Position numbers and translations under genes: made by a program
Part shown: one piece after another, positions 47,352-56,526 of the stretch
Numbering within the stretch: the first letter of the stretch is position 1
Layout of the letters: every line of letters begins with the position of its first letter
Notes under the pieces: generated by a model
Databases searched by the model: none
Seen by the model: the letters and a program-made list of their open reading frames with translations, nothing else
What the model was told of the DNA's origin: nothing
DNA from: Phycisphaeraceae bacterium
GTDB taxonomy: Bacteria > Planctomycetota > Phycisphaerae > Phycisphaerales > Phycisphaeraceae
DNA: 64,000 nucleotides
Direction: 5' to 3'
Assembly (NCBI GenBank): GCA_028277745.1
Contig: JANQFR010000014.1
Location: 51,230-115,229, forward strand

Positions 47352-48194
47352 TTAGGACACTCGTCGACGTCCTAACAGCAGAAGCCCGCCGAGCCCTATG
47401 AGCGCCATCGAACCGGGCTCAGGGATCGGTGTTACTGTCTCGTAGCTTTCGCCCACGCGAAGCTCATCAAAATAAACGGTCTTGTCGTTGAAGTTCTCGC
47501 GTTCGAGCCGGATGCTCCCGATGTTCATCTGGAACTTGTTGAGGCCGGCCACGCTCCGGACGAGTGAAGCCGCCTCGGGCGATGTGGCGCTGGGATCGGG
47601 GTTGATATAGAAGTTCACGATGCCATCGGAACTGTCCGCGTCGGCGTCCACATCCGGGAAGATCATCTCGATGACCAACAGGTCGGCTTCGCTGAGCGTT
47701 GTGCTTGGAGCGATCGCGGTCGCTTCGAACGCCACGCCGTTGACTCTGCTGCGGTAGACATTGGGGTTGCTGACAAAGGTCCCGAACTCAACATTCGCCG
47801 CCCCGCTAGGGCTAAGCAGCCGGATGCTGCCCTCGACGAACGTGTTGGAGTTATCGCGTGCGGTCAGTACGCCGAGCCAGACGGTACCGCTATCTGTGTC
47901 TTCAAAGTCGAGGTCTGCTCTAGAGACACCGCCATCGACGATCAACGCCCCGGCCTTGCCGCCAGACGTGACGAGCGTGTTGCCGTTCTTCTCGTAGCCA
48001 AGCGACCCCGCGCTGACGGTCCATTCTTCACCCGCAGTCACGGTATTTTGAGTCCACGCGCCGCTGCTTTGTGTGGCGAGGTCACCGGTCGGGTAATCGA
48101 AGTCTTCATTGACCGATGGAGCCGCATGGACATACAGCGGGAGCATCAAGACGGTGACGGTGATCGCAGAGAGAGAGGATTTCAGATTCAACAC
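47352..48194 (-). CDS. PEP-CTERM sorting-domain exported protein
   Basis: A 280-residue exported protein starting with GTG (TTG next) behind a strong GGAGGT. The signal peptide ends near VHAAPS. The middle looks like a LamG/concanavalin-type beta-sandwich (VNEDFDYPTGDL opening, YFDELRVGESYE close). It ends IPEPGSMALIGLGGLLLLGRRRVS, a textbook PEP-CTERM signal. It is probably surface-displayed and a likely glycan binder. Confidence 0.83.
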   Translation of the reverse strand: MLNLKSSLSAITVTVLMLPLYVHAAPSVNEDFDYPTGDLATQSSGAWTQNTVTAGEEWTVSAGSLGYEKNGNTLVTSGGKAGALIVDGGVSRADLDFEDTDSGTVWLGVLTARDNSNTFVEGSIRLLSPSGAANVEFGTFVSNPNVYRSRVNGVAFEATAIAPSTTLSEADLLVIEMIFPDVDADADSSDGIVNFYINPDPSATSPEAASLVRSVAGLNKFQMNIGSIRLERENFNDKTVYFDELRVGESYETVTPIPEPGSMALIGLGGLLLLGRRRVS

Positions 48195-48246
48195 GGCTTA
48201 CCTCCTAAAGAATGGTGATTGGGGGATTGATCCTTCATGGTGAGGG

Positions 48247-49281
48247 TTACGGACACGGGGCAACCGTCTGCCCCTCAAAAAAATCCAACGCCATCGCCAT
48301 CGGTTCGAGGTCACGGTCGGGGGCTTCGATTCGTTTCATGGCCAGTTCGACCGCCCGCTGGCCCAGGTCGTAGTCGGGCAATTTCATCGATGTGTGGATC
48401 AGGCCGATCGGCGAGATGTCGATGGCGGTGAAACAGATCACCGACAGGTCGTGCGGGACGCGCAGGCCGACACTCATCGCGGCGGCCATGACGGCGGCGG
48501 CGAGGTCGGCGTTGTGCGTGAGCACGGCGGTCGGCCGGTCTTCCGACCCCAGCCAGCCGCAGAGTTGTCCGATGATGTCCGGCCGATCGGTCTTGGAGTA
48601 CATCCCGTTAACGGCATGGACCGTGCTCGCGTCGGCGAGGCCGGCCTCATGCATCGCCGACTCGTAGCCGCGGCGGCGGTCTTCCTGGCTGTAGTGTCCG
48701 AAGGCCTTGCCGATGCTGGTCACGTGAGCAATCTTGCGGTGCCCCAGTTCGATCAGCCGCCGCGTCGCTTCGCACGCGGCGGCTTCGTCGGCGAAGTAGA
48801 TGCAGTTGCACTCCTTGCGGTCGTTGAGAAACACATATGGCAGCCGATGCCGATGAAGCAGCTTCTCGACGCCGGCCGGCAGTTGCCGCAGCCAGTGCAT
48901 GAGCAGCCCGTCGCATGCCGCCTCCCGTAAGACCCGCGGCATCGTGGCTTCTTTTTCGATCTCAGCTCGGCTGACCCGGGTGAAGACCAGGTTCATGCCC
49001 AGGTCCGCACAACGATCATGCAGCCCAAGCATCATGATGGGTGAGAACCAGGTGTCCTGCTGCCCCTCGAGCACAAACGACAGCGAATTGAAACGCCCGG
49101 TGCTCACGGCCCTCGCGGCCGCGTTGGATCGGTAGCCCACCTCTTCGGCGATCTGGCGGATCCGTTTGGCGCGTTTGATCGCAAAAGGCCGGATCGGCTC
49201 CGGCGCCTGGTCGCTCAGCACACGGGCAACCGTCCTGCGGGAGACCCCGGCAACCGCCGCGATGGTGTCTAAATCGGCCAA
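48247..49281 (-). CDS. LacI-family transcriptional regulator (cassette 3)
   Basis: A 344-residue repressor with helix-turn-helix DTIAAVAGVSRRTVARVL, a hinge and a sensor domain (AVLTHNADLAAAVMAAAMSVG; SVICFTAIDISPIGLIHTSM). It probably starts with TTG at 49281, since AAAGGAA lies 7 bases upstream and the HTH begins at once. It controls, by position, the leftward PEP-CTERM/pilin-like/GH9 genes and possibly the divergent DeoC operon. Two palindromes lie in the space between. Confidence 0.83.
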   Translation of the reverse strand: MADLDTIAAVAGVSRRTVARVLSDQAPEPIRPFAIKRAKRIRQIAEEVGYRSNAAARAVSTGRFNSLSFVLEGQQDTWFSPIMMLGLHDRCADLGMNLVFTRVSRAEIEKEATMPRVLREAACDGLLMHWLRQLPAGVEKLLHRHRLPYVFLNDRKECNCIYFADEAAACEATRRLIELGHRKIAHVTSIGKAFGHYSQEDRRRGYESAMHEAGLADASTVHAVNGMYSKTDRPDIIGQLCGWLGSEDRPTAVLTHNADLAAAVMAAAMSVGLRVPHDLSVICFTAIDISPIGLIHTSMKLPDYDLGQRAVELAMKRIEAPDRDLEPMAMALDFFEGQTVAPCP

Positions 49282-49582
49282 GACAGATTCCTTTGAAACC
49301 GCACGATCCAGGTTCGGCCACCCCCGGCCAATACGAGCGCCGCTAATTCTGTCACCGGTGCTATTGTCACCGATGACATTTTTGTCTAAAATCTCATTGG
49401 TGTCAATAGCAAACGCAAGATTTTCGTTTTAAACGGCTGCTGACGATCGGTTTTTTTATCCTGTATGCCCACATTATAAAACATTAACTCTTTATTCCAC
49501 AATGTGATGCGATAAATCAACACAAGGCTTCTTCTCGCGTCGCACGGATCCCCAACTCCCTGAGCACACATGATCGCTGCTT
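49282..49582. other. Divergent promoter region between LacI and DeoC
   Basis: About 300 bases with two tandem operator-like palindromes (49353-49378) and an AT-rich segment nearer the deoC-like gene (TATAAA at 49475-49480). No gene was recognised. Confidence 0.5.
49353..49378. promoter_or_regulatory. Tandem operator-like palindromes
   Basis: CACCGGTG (49353-49360) is a perfect palindrome, and TGTCACCGATGACA (49365-49378) is an inverted repeat with 5-base arms TGTCA/TGACA around CCGA. Both share GTCACCG. Central CG steps are typical of LacI-family operators, and the LacI gene starts about 70 bases away. Confidence 0.5.
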
Positions 49583-50356
49583 ATGCAAACTCTCTTATCC
49601 AGCCAACAGATCGCCTCCATGCTCGACCACGCACTATTGCATCCAACGCTCACGGACGACGAAGTCGATGCGCAAATCCGTTCGCTAACGGGCCACCCTT
49701 TGGCGTCGTTCTGCGTCAAGCCATGCCATGTAAGACATTGCGCCGATCTGCTGCGGGGCAGCGCGATCAGGGTGGGCACCGTCGTCGGTTTCCCCCACGG
49801 CGTGACCACGACCGCCACGAAAACCTCCGAAGCACACACCGCGTTCGCGGACGGCGCACACGAGGTCGATATGGTGATCAACACCGGCAAAGCACTCGGC
49901 GGCCTATGGGAAGACGTCGCGGATGACATCACCGCGGTCCTGGCGGTAGTCCGTGAATACAACGGCTTGCTTAAAGTGATCTTCGAGACCGACTTTCTTC
50001 CCGAAGACACGACCAAGATCAGGCTCTGTGCGTTATGTTCCGAACTGGGCGTCGACTACGTCAAGACATCAACCGGCTTCGGCTTCGTTAAACAAACCGA
50101 CGGGCGATCGGCCTACGTCGGGGCGACCGACCACGACATCCGGCTGATGCGCCGGCATTGCCGGCCGAGCATCGGCGTCAAGCCATCGGGCGGGGTGAAG
50201 ACGCTCGATGACGTTCTGCGGTTCTATAAGCTTGGCGCGACGCGATTCGGCACCACCAGCAGCCACGCGATCCTGGCGGCCGCCCGCGAGCGCTTTGACG
50301 AGGAGATGCCTGATGACTCGGCCGCGCCTCACGGTGATCGGCAGCTCGAATACTGA
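49583..50356 (+). CDS. deoC: Deoxyribose-phosphate aldolase
   Basis: A 257-residue DeoC-family TIM barrel. Landmarks are FCVKPCHV, VVGFPHGVTTTATK, AHEVDMVINTG, a Schiff-base Lys in VDYVKTSTGFG, and IGVKPSGGVKT with the second conserved Lys. It converts 2-deoxyribose-5-phosphate to glyceraldehyde-3-phosphate and acetaldehyde, or catalyses a related aldol cleavage. It overlaps the ribokinase gene by 44 bases, a strong operon link. Association with a GH9-like enzyme and a LacI regulator is unusual for plain nucleoside salvage. Confidence 0.88.
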   Translation: MQTLLSSQQIASMLDHALLHPTLTDDEVDAQIRSLTGHPLASFCVKPCHVRHCADLLRGSAIRVGTVVGFPHGVTTTATKTSEAHTAFADGAHEVDMVINTGKALGGLWEDVADDITAVLAVVREYNGLLKVIFETDFLPEDTTKIRLCALCSELGVDYVKTSTGFGFVKQTDGRSAYVGATDHDIRLMRRHCRPSIGVKPSGGVKTLDDVLRFYKLGATRFGTTSSHAILAAARERFDEEMPDDSAAPHGDRQLEY

Positions 50357-51251
50357 TTTCGTCATGCAGTTGCCGAAGCTGCCCGGTGTCGGAGAGACGG
50401 TGACCGATGGCCGGTTCGTACAGACCTTCGGCGGGAAGGGCGCGAATCAGGCGGTCGCCGCCGCACGCGCCGGAGGCGACGTCGTGTTCGTGACTTGCCT
50501 CGGCAACGATACGTTCGCCCCGATGATGGAAAATACCTTCGCCGCCGAAGGTATAGACACCACGTTCGTCCGGCGGGACGAGGCGCAGGCCTCGGGCTCG
50601 GCCCTGGTGATGTTCGACGAGGCCGGACGCAACTACCTGGCCGTTGCGCCCGGGTCGAACTACGCCCTGACCGCAGCACACGTCCGCGACGCGGCGGGAG
50701 TGATCCGCGGCTCCGCGGCAGTGGTCCTGCAGAACGAGATCAGCCCTGAGGCTAACGCCGCCGCGATCGCGGCCGCGACGGAGGGCCGCGTGCCGGTCTT
50801 GCTCAACTATGCCCCGATCCGCGATGCGCCGATCGCGTTGAGCGATCAGATCGCCGTGCTTACTGTGAACGAATCGGAGGCCTCGGCGTTAGCCGACGCC
50901 AGACCGGTCGACTCAGACACCGCGGCCGACATCGCAAGCGCCCTGCAGGCGTCGGGCCCGGAAACGGTCATCATCACGCTGGGCGAGATGGGTGTAGTAA
51001 TCCGGCAACAAGATCGGTGCGAACGCCTGAACGCCCATAACGTGGAAGCCGTGGACACCACGGCGGCGGGTGACACGTTCTGCGGCGTGCTCGCGGTGGC
51101 CCTGGGCGAGGGCAGGTCGATGTCCGATGCCTGCCGCCTCGCGAACGCGGCGGCGGCGTTGACCGTCTCGCGGCTGGGCGCGCAACCCTCCATCCCGCCG
51201 CGCTCAGAGATCAATACATTCTTAAACCGCAAAGCCGGGAGCACTTCATGA
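50313..51251 (+). CDS. rbsK: Ribokinase-type PfkB sugar kinase
   Basis: A 312-residue PfkB-family kinase starting at the ATG at 50313 behind AGGAG. Family motifs are TFGGKGANQAVAAARAG near the N-terminus and VDTTAAGDTFCGVLA near the C-terminus, with the catalytic Asp. It most resembles ribokinase or deoxyribokinase. Coupled with DeoC it would phosphorylate a pentose or deoxypentose before aldol cleavage. The overlaps with the genes on both sides (44 bases, and ATGA) show tight co-translation. Confidence 0.85.
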   Translation: MTRPRLTVIGSSNTDFVMQLPKLPGVGETVTDGRFVQTFGGKGANQAVAAARAGGDVVFVTCLGNDTFAPMMENTFAAEGIDTTFVRRDEAQASGSALVMFDEAGRNYLAVAPGSNYALTAAHVRDAAGVIRGSAAVVLQNEISPEANAAAIAAATEGRVPVLLNYAPIRDAPIALSDQIAVLTVNESEASALADARPVDSDTAADIASALQASGPETVIITLGEMGVVIRQQDRCERLNAHNVEAVDTTAAGDTFCGVLAVALGEGRSMSDACRLANAAAALTVSRLGAQPSIPPRSEINTFLNRKAGSTS

Positions 51252-52978
51252 GCGACCCGATCGCCGGCCTGTTGTATTCGCAGATCGGCTATGACCCTCG
51301 GCGGCCGGTCCGCGTGGTCTACCGGTCTTCCGATCCGGGTGCGATCGCCCCTGGCGCGCCGTTTCGTTGGACCGACCCCGAGCGAGGCGGGGAGGTTTCA
51401 GGCGTGTGGTCCGGGTTCGGCGGGTGGTGCGGCAGTTTCTGGTGGGTGGCCGAGGTCAAGGGCGTCCGTCGGGAAGGAGACTATCGCTTTGAGTCGGTTG
51501 ACGCGGCCGGACATGCGCTGACAGCCGAGGGCGTCCGCGTGGAAACGGATGTGCTGTGGCGTAAGACACATGAAATCGTCGCGCTCGACCAACTCGAGCG
51601 GCGGGCGCGGCTGGCCAAGATGAAGGTCGGCTGGATGGACGCGGGCATGCCCTGGCAAGAGGCGAACAGCCACGCCGCGATGGTGCTGGGCCTCGTCGAC
51701 TTGCTGGTGCAACGCGGTTCGATGCTGTCCGAAACCTCACGCGACCGGCTCATCCGGCAGATCTTCAACGGATGTGATTACCTCGCGCTGCTGCAGGACG
51801 AAGCGACGAAACGCGGTCATGGCGATGGGGCGCTGAGCCACATGGTCCCCCGGTACGAAGACGACATCCTGCCCGCCGATGCCGCGAAGGCCGCGGCGGC
51901 GTGGGCGTCAGCGGCGGATGCGTTGCATGCGACGCATCCCGACAAATCCCGCGAGTACACGGGTCGCGCGGCCCGGGCGATGGAATGGTTGACGAACACG
52001 GCTACGCCACTTGGCGAACGGGGCTTTTCGCGTGGTGCGCATGGGGTTGACGATACGCACAAAGTGCTAACCGACTGGCCCACTTCTGACCTGCTGATGC
52101 GTTGTCGGGCGGCGTTGGCGCTGGATCGGTGCGGTGAATCCGGGATGCGGGACGAGGCCTTCCGGCTGGCGGACATGGTGCTTGCGCGTCAGGCGCCGCA
52201 GGCGCGGGCCGATGCGCACGCGGGGCTCTTCGGGCACTTCTTCACGTTCGATGGCGCGGGCCCAACGGAGAAGGCGTGGACGCACCAGATCGAGTCGACG
52301 CCGATTGGCGCAGACGCAGGCGCGACGTTTGGGCACGACCTGCTGCCGCTCATCGACCTGGTCGAACGCTTTGGCGAACACCCCGAAGCCGCGCGCTGGC
52401 GTAAGGCCCTGCATCAATTCGCTTACGGCTACCTCAAGCCGGCCTGCCGGATGTCGCCGTTCTTAATCACGCCGGTGGGAGAGTACGGCGGCCGTGGCGT
52501 GGTATGGTTCGCAGGACTGTGGCACGGGATGAACGCAGCCTACGGTCTGACGGCCGCACTGGCGTCGCGGCTGGCGCGGCTGTTCGACGACCCTGAATTC
52601 GACGCGATCGCCGATGCGAACCTCCAGTGGATCGCCGGGCTCAACGCCGGGCTCACGCCACAGGCGATGCGGGCGTCACATCTGTTCTCGATGGACATCC
52701 CGGCGGGCGTGGCGTTGCCATGCAGTATGATCCACGGTGTTGGCCAACGCTGGGCGGGCGGATGGACCACCATCCGCGGATCGATCTGCAACGGATTTTC
52801 CACAGGAGATCAGTTCAAATCGGACGTCGAGCCCGCGTCGGCCAATGACAGCCCGATCACGTTCACCGATGAGGATTGGATCACGCACACTGGCGCGTGG
52901 TTGAGCGGGACAAGCGTCGCCGCCGGCCCACCGGCGGTGCGGAGAGGGGCTGACGCGTGTGCGGGGGACAGCCGATGA
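51248..52978 (+). CDS. GH9-like enzyme without signal peptide
   Basis: A 576-residue protein. The first 110 residues look like the CelD-type Ig domain of GH9 (LYSQIGYDPRRPVRVVYRS), followed by an alpha/alpha barrel. The usual GH9 DAGD motif appears as GWMDAGMPWQE, lacking the second Asp, and the C-terminal Glu region as FTDEDWITHTGAWL. It could be an active variant with shifted residues or a different (alpha/alpha)6 enzyme. There is no signal peptide, so it would act on imported sugars. It starts inside the ribokinase stop codon (ATGA). Confidence 0.65.
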   Translation: MSDPIAGLLYSQIGYDPRRPVRVVYRSSDPGAIAPGAPFRWTDPERGGEVSGVWSGFGGWCGSFWWVAEVKGVRREGDYRFESVDAAGHALTAEGVRVETDVLWRKTHEIVALDQLERRARLAKMKVGWMDAGMPWQEANSHAAMVLGLVDLLVQRGSMLSETSRDRLIRQIFNGCDYLALLQDEATKRGHGDGALSHMVPRYEDDILPADAAKAAAAWASAADALHATHPDKSREYTGRAARAMEWLTNTATPLGERGFSRGAHGVDDTHKVLTDWPTSDLLMRCRAALALDRCGESGMRDEAFRLADMVLARQAPQARADAHAGLFGHFFTFDGAGPTEKAWTHQIESTPIGADAGATFGHDLLPLIDLVERFGEHPEAARWRKALHQFAYGYLKPACRMSPFLITPVGEYGGRGVVWFAGLWHGMNAAYGLTAALASRLARLFDDPEFDAIADANLQWIAGLNAGLTPQAMRASHLFSMDIPAGVALPCSMIHGVGQRWAGGWTTIRGSICNGFSTGDQFKSDVEPASANDSPITFTDEDWITHTGAWLSGTSVAAGPPAVRRGADACAGDSR

Positions 52979-53099
52979 GTCTTTCGCCGATGTTTCCAAC
53001 CGGCCAGCGCTCTTTCCGCGAACGCGTAAGATCGACGATCCGCCATCGCGCTAACACATTGGCCAAGGCGGGTGTCAAAGCGCCCACGAACTGACTTCG

Positions 53100-54581
53100 A
53101 TGCGCATCCTCTACCTCGATATCGACTCGCTCCGTCCCGACCACCTGGGCTGCTATGGCTACCACCGCCCGACCAGCCCGAACATCGATCGGATCGCGCA
53201 GCGTGGCGTCCGCTTCAACCGCTGCTTCGCCTCCGACGTGCCGTGCCTTCCCAGCCGGACCGCGATGTTCAGCGGTCGGTTCGGCACGCGCACCGGCGTG
53301 CTGAATCACGGCGGACGCGCAGCCGACCCACGTCCCGACGGGCCCGCCCGCGCTACGAAGAACACCTTCGGGCAGACCGCTTGGATGAGCTGCCTGCGGC
53401 GGGTCGGCTACCGGACCGCGACCGTGACGTCATTCGCCGACCGGCACTCGGCCTACCACTTCTACGCCGGCTTCAACGACGTGCTCAATTCCGGGCGCGG
53501 CGGAATGGACCGGGCAGACGAAGTCGCGCCGCTGGCGCTGGACTGGCTCAACGCCCACGGCCGTGAAGAACGGTGGTTCCTCCACATCAACCTCTGGGAC
53601 CCCCACATCCCGTACCGCACTCCCGCATCCTTTGGCGAGCCGTTTGCCAGCGAGCCGCCGCCGGCCTGGCTCACCGAGGAGGTGCTGGAGCGCGACCGGG
53701 CTCAGCGCGTCGGCTCTTTCTCACCTCAAGAGGTGTGTGGCTTTGGCCTAAGCCACTGGGAGCGTCACGAGATCCCTCATCGCCACCCCCGTCAGCCAAC
53801 CCAGATCGCCGATCGACGCGATCTCCGCCGGATGTTTGATGGGTACGATACGGGCATCCTGTACACGGACAACGTCGTCGGGCAGATCATGGGCACACTT
53901 GAACGCCTCGGGATCTCCGACGACACCGCCATCCTGATCAGTTCGGATCACGGTGAGAACCTCGGCGAGTTGGGTATCTACGGCGACCACCAGACCGCCG
54001 ACGCCATCACCGCGCGGGTGCCGATGATCGTCGCATGGCCTGGCTTGACGGAGCAGTCGGGGCGCCGGGCAACCGATGCGTTGTGTTATCAGTTCGATCT
54101 CGCGGCAACCGTGGTGGCGTGGGTTGGCGGCGACGTCCCGGCCGATTGGGACGCCAAGCCGCTGCCATCCGGTTGGGCGGCAGTGCCGGACGGCGGGCGC
54201 GAGCAAGTGTTCATATCGACCGCAGCGTCTACATGTCAGCGCGCGGTGATGTCGCGCGCGAATCAACTCCTGATCCGCACCGATCACGACGGCTTCCATC
54301 TCTTCCCGCGGCTGATGCTGTACGACCTGAACGCGGACCCGCACGAACAGCACAACCTGGTTGGCGCTCAGCCCGATTTGGCTCAGGGTCTTGAACAGAT
54401 GTTGGACCGATGGCGGGACGCCACCTTAGCCGGCCAACCCGACCCGCTGCAGCAGGCGATCGAGGACGGTGGGCCGTTCTACACCTGGGGCCAACTGCCC
54501 GCGTATCTCGACCGTCTGCGCGCCACCGGGCGAGTTGCGCAGGCCGATCGGTTGGCCACCCGACGCCGCCCTTATGGCTGA
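53100..54581 (+). CDS. Sulfatase, MRILYxDID subgroup (copy 2)
   Basis: A 493-residue sulfatase starting MRILYLDIDSLRPDHLGCYG. The formylglycine motif is Cys49-Leu-Pro-Ser-Arg53 and the C-terminal metal motif is ISSDHGENLGELGIYG. There is no signal peptide. It is a close paralogue of the sulfatases at 13556 and 57920. It lies 121 bases after the GH9-like gene, possibly in the same operon, and is convergent with the AraC regulator. Confidence 0.87.
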   Translation: MRILYLDIDSLRPDHLGCYGYHRPTSPNIDRIAQRGVRFNRCFASDVPCLPSRTAMFSGRFGTRTGVLNHGGRAADPRPDGPARATKNTFGQTAWMSCLRRVGYRTATVTSFADRHSAYHFYAGFNDVLNSGRGGMDRADEVAPLALDWLNAHGREERWFLHINLWDPHIPYRTPASFGEPFASEPPPAWLTEEVLERDRAQRVGSFSPQEVCGFGLSHWERHEIPHRHPRQPTQIADRRDLRRMFDGYDTGILYTDNVVGQIMGTLERLGISDDTAILISSDHGENLGELGIYGDHQTADAITARVPMIVAWPGLTEQSGRRATDALCYQFDLAATVVAWVGGDVPADWDAKPLPSGWAAVPDGGREQVFISTAASTCQRAVMSRANQLLIRTDHDGFHLFPRLMLYDLNADPHEQHNLVGAQPDLAQGLEQMLDRWRDATLAGQPDPLQQAIEDGGPFYTWGQLPAYLDRLRATGRVAQADRLATRRRPYG

Positions 54582-54677
54582 GACGGACTGACCGCTGGCA
54601 CGCAAATCTTCACGTATCAAGAATCGGCGGCTGCTCAATTCATGCGGAACTACGTTTTCGAACAGCGCTGCCTGTAA

Positions 54678-55553
54678 TCACACCTGCTCGTGCAGATCGT
54701 TTGCGGCGCGGTAACTGCGCGGCGATCGTCCCTGTTTCTTGCTGAACCATCGCGTAAAGTGGGATGGCTGACGAAAGCCAAGCTGATACGCGATGGCTTT
54801 GATCGGTTGGTCGGTGTGGCCAAGCAACTGCTGGGCGTGTTGGTGCCGTCGCCAATCGTAGTAGGCGAATGCAGTCATCCCGAGTTGCGCGACAAACAGG
54901 CGGTGGAGCTGACTGGCACTTAGGCCTACCCGATGGGCAAGGTTCGCCTCGTTGAACGGTTCACCCGCAACATGCCGATCGATCTCGCGGACGGCGTTCA
55001 GCACGCGCGGGTCCATGGGCCTGGGCTGAGTCATCGCCACCCCCTCGGCCTGCATCACTTTCACATACGTCCGTAGTAACCGTTGCATGCGAGCGCGGTA
55101 GTCCACAAACGTCGGCAGATCGCAGGGCGACTGACTCATCCAGGCCAGCCGCTGACGGAGGTTGGGTTGATAGAACTTCATCAGCGGCAGCACCGCACGC
55201 TCCAGCTCCTGGTAGGCCGACGCCCACAGGACCACGGGCGGGTCGTGACGGAACAGCAGACGGTCATCCGACCACTGCGCCCGCATCGCCAGCGAGAGAA
55301 GCGCCGCATCGTCCGTGAAGTGATGCGCCGTTTTCTGACTGGTGGTGAACAACCACTGGCCCGCCCCCGCTTCGGCTCTGCCGGATGCGGTGACCACTTT
55401 CACCCTGCCTTGACGCAGCAACCACGCCTGCACGGAAACCAAGGCGTCCGGTTGTTCTCGGTGGGGCTCACCGGGCTGACCTTCGTAAACCCGAAGCAGC
55501 TCGTAGCGAAGCGTAAACCAATCGCCGAACGTTATGGCCTGCTGATCGGACAT
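54678..55553 (-). CDS. AraC-family transcriptional regulator
   Basis: A 291-residue regulator with an N-terminal cupin-like sensor region (VSVQAWLLRQGRVKVVTASGR) and a C-terminal double helix-turn-helix: NEANLAHRVGLSASQLHRLF and IKAIAYQLGFRQPSHFTRWF. The ATG at 55553 (MSDQQAITF) is chosen; the in-frame extension upstream has no normal start. It is divergent from the PEP-CTERM gene at 55704 and probably activates it and the following oxidoreductase/sulfatase genes when a sugar is sensed. Confidence 0.85.
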   Translation of the reverse strand: MSDQQAITFGDWFTLRYELLRVYEGQPGEPHREQPDALVSVQAWLLRQGRVKVVTASGRAEAGAGQWLFTTSQKTAHHFTDDAALLSLAMRAQWSDDRLLFRHDPPVVLWASAYQELERAVLPLMKFYQPNLRQRLAWMSQSPCDLPTFVDYRARMQRLLRTYVKVMQAEGVAMTQPRPMDPRVLNAVREIDRHVAGEPFNEANLAHRVGLSASQLHRLFVAQLGMTAFAYYDWRRHQHAQQLLGHTDQPIKAIAYQLGFRQPSHFTRWFSKKQGRSPRSYRAANDLHEQV

Positions 55554-55703
55554 TATGCAAAAATAAGGTAACTGAATAGGCAAAAATGGCAAGCAATTCC
55601 AGGCGCACGACGGCGTTCGGGGTGTAGTTTATGGGTGTCTATGTGCGCCACACGATCCATCAAACCGAAACACGCATTTCTTCTTTAATCAAGAGGACTT
55701 AGG

Positions 55704-56471
55704 ATGAACAGAAAAACCTATGAACGACTCATGATCCCAGTGATGTCTGTGCTGACGATCACTTGTCACTCAACCGTCTCGGCCGCCATTCTGGAGGTGA
55801 GCGGCATCACCACCACCCCCGCCACCACCCCCGCCACCGAGACCAGTGACCCCGTGGTGCTTAACGCGGTCACCGTCGGCCCAACCACCTATAACGTGAT
55901 CGAATTACCCACGTCCGTCGTGCTGGACTCCGATGCCGTACGCTTCCAGGCCATCAACGGCACGGACGCCGGCAGCGATGCCGCAACGTTGACCGACGCC
56001 AACCTCGACACCGGCGTCCTCAACCCCGGCGGCGGCCTCGTGCAGTGGGGCCGGACGATCGCGCTGGATGAAGTAATCGTCTATATGGACTTGGATCGGA
56101 CCCGGTTTGATGGCATCGTCATCAGAGCCATCGACGAAAACAACAACGTGATTGGCGACTTCCAACGGACGATCTCTGACGACCTGACCCCCACGATCCT
56201 TTATGAACAGAATTTCACGCGTGAAGACGGCCCTGACGTGAGCAACGATTCGGGCAACATCGGCTACACGTTCACACTCGGTGATCTGATTGGCACGACC
56301 GGCGACCTGTCGCTGGCGACGGGCATCCGCTTCGAGGACGCTTCAACCGGCAACTCTGGCAACACCGACCCGACGTTGATTGCCATCATCGCCATACCCG
56401 AGCCGGCAACGATGATCCTGCTCGCGTTAGGCGGGCTGATGATGTCGCGTCGCCGCCGTGTGTCGGCTTGA
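55704..56471 (+). CDS. PEP-CTERM sorting-domain exported protein
   Basis: A 255-residue exported protein. The signal peptide is MSVLTITCHSTVSAAI-like (cleavage near residue 29), followed by a Thr/Pro-rich opening (TTTPATTPATET) and a beta-rich body with LDRTRFDGIVIRAIDE. It ends IPEPATMILLALGGLMMSRRRR, a standard PEP-CTERM signal. AAGAGGACTTAGG lies before the ATG. Divergent from the AraC gene, it is probably the first gene of the operon leading to the FAD oxidoreductase and sulfatase. Confidence 0.83.
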   Translation: MNRKTYERLMIPVMSVLTITCHSTVSAAILEVSGITTTPATTPATETSDPVVLNAVTVGPTTYNVIELPTSVVLDSDAVRFQAINGTDAGSDAATLTDANLDTGVLNPGGGLVQWGRTIALDEVIVYMDLDRTRFDGIVIRAIDENNNVIGDFQRTISDDLTPTILYEQNFTREDGPDVSNDSGNIGYTFTLGDLIGTTGDLSLATGIRFEDASTGNSGNTDPTLIAIIAIPEPATMILLALGGLMMSRRRRVSA

Positions 56472-56526
56472 TCGTCATCCGACGGTTGTTCCTTCCCTTT
56501 TGGGCGATGCAGTATACGAGCCCCTC

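Noticed and set aside
49583..51251. DeoC/ribokinase as an ordinary nucleoside salvage operon
   Set aside because: There is no phosphorylase or nucleoside transporter gene nearby, and the next overlapping gene is a glycosidase-like protein.
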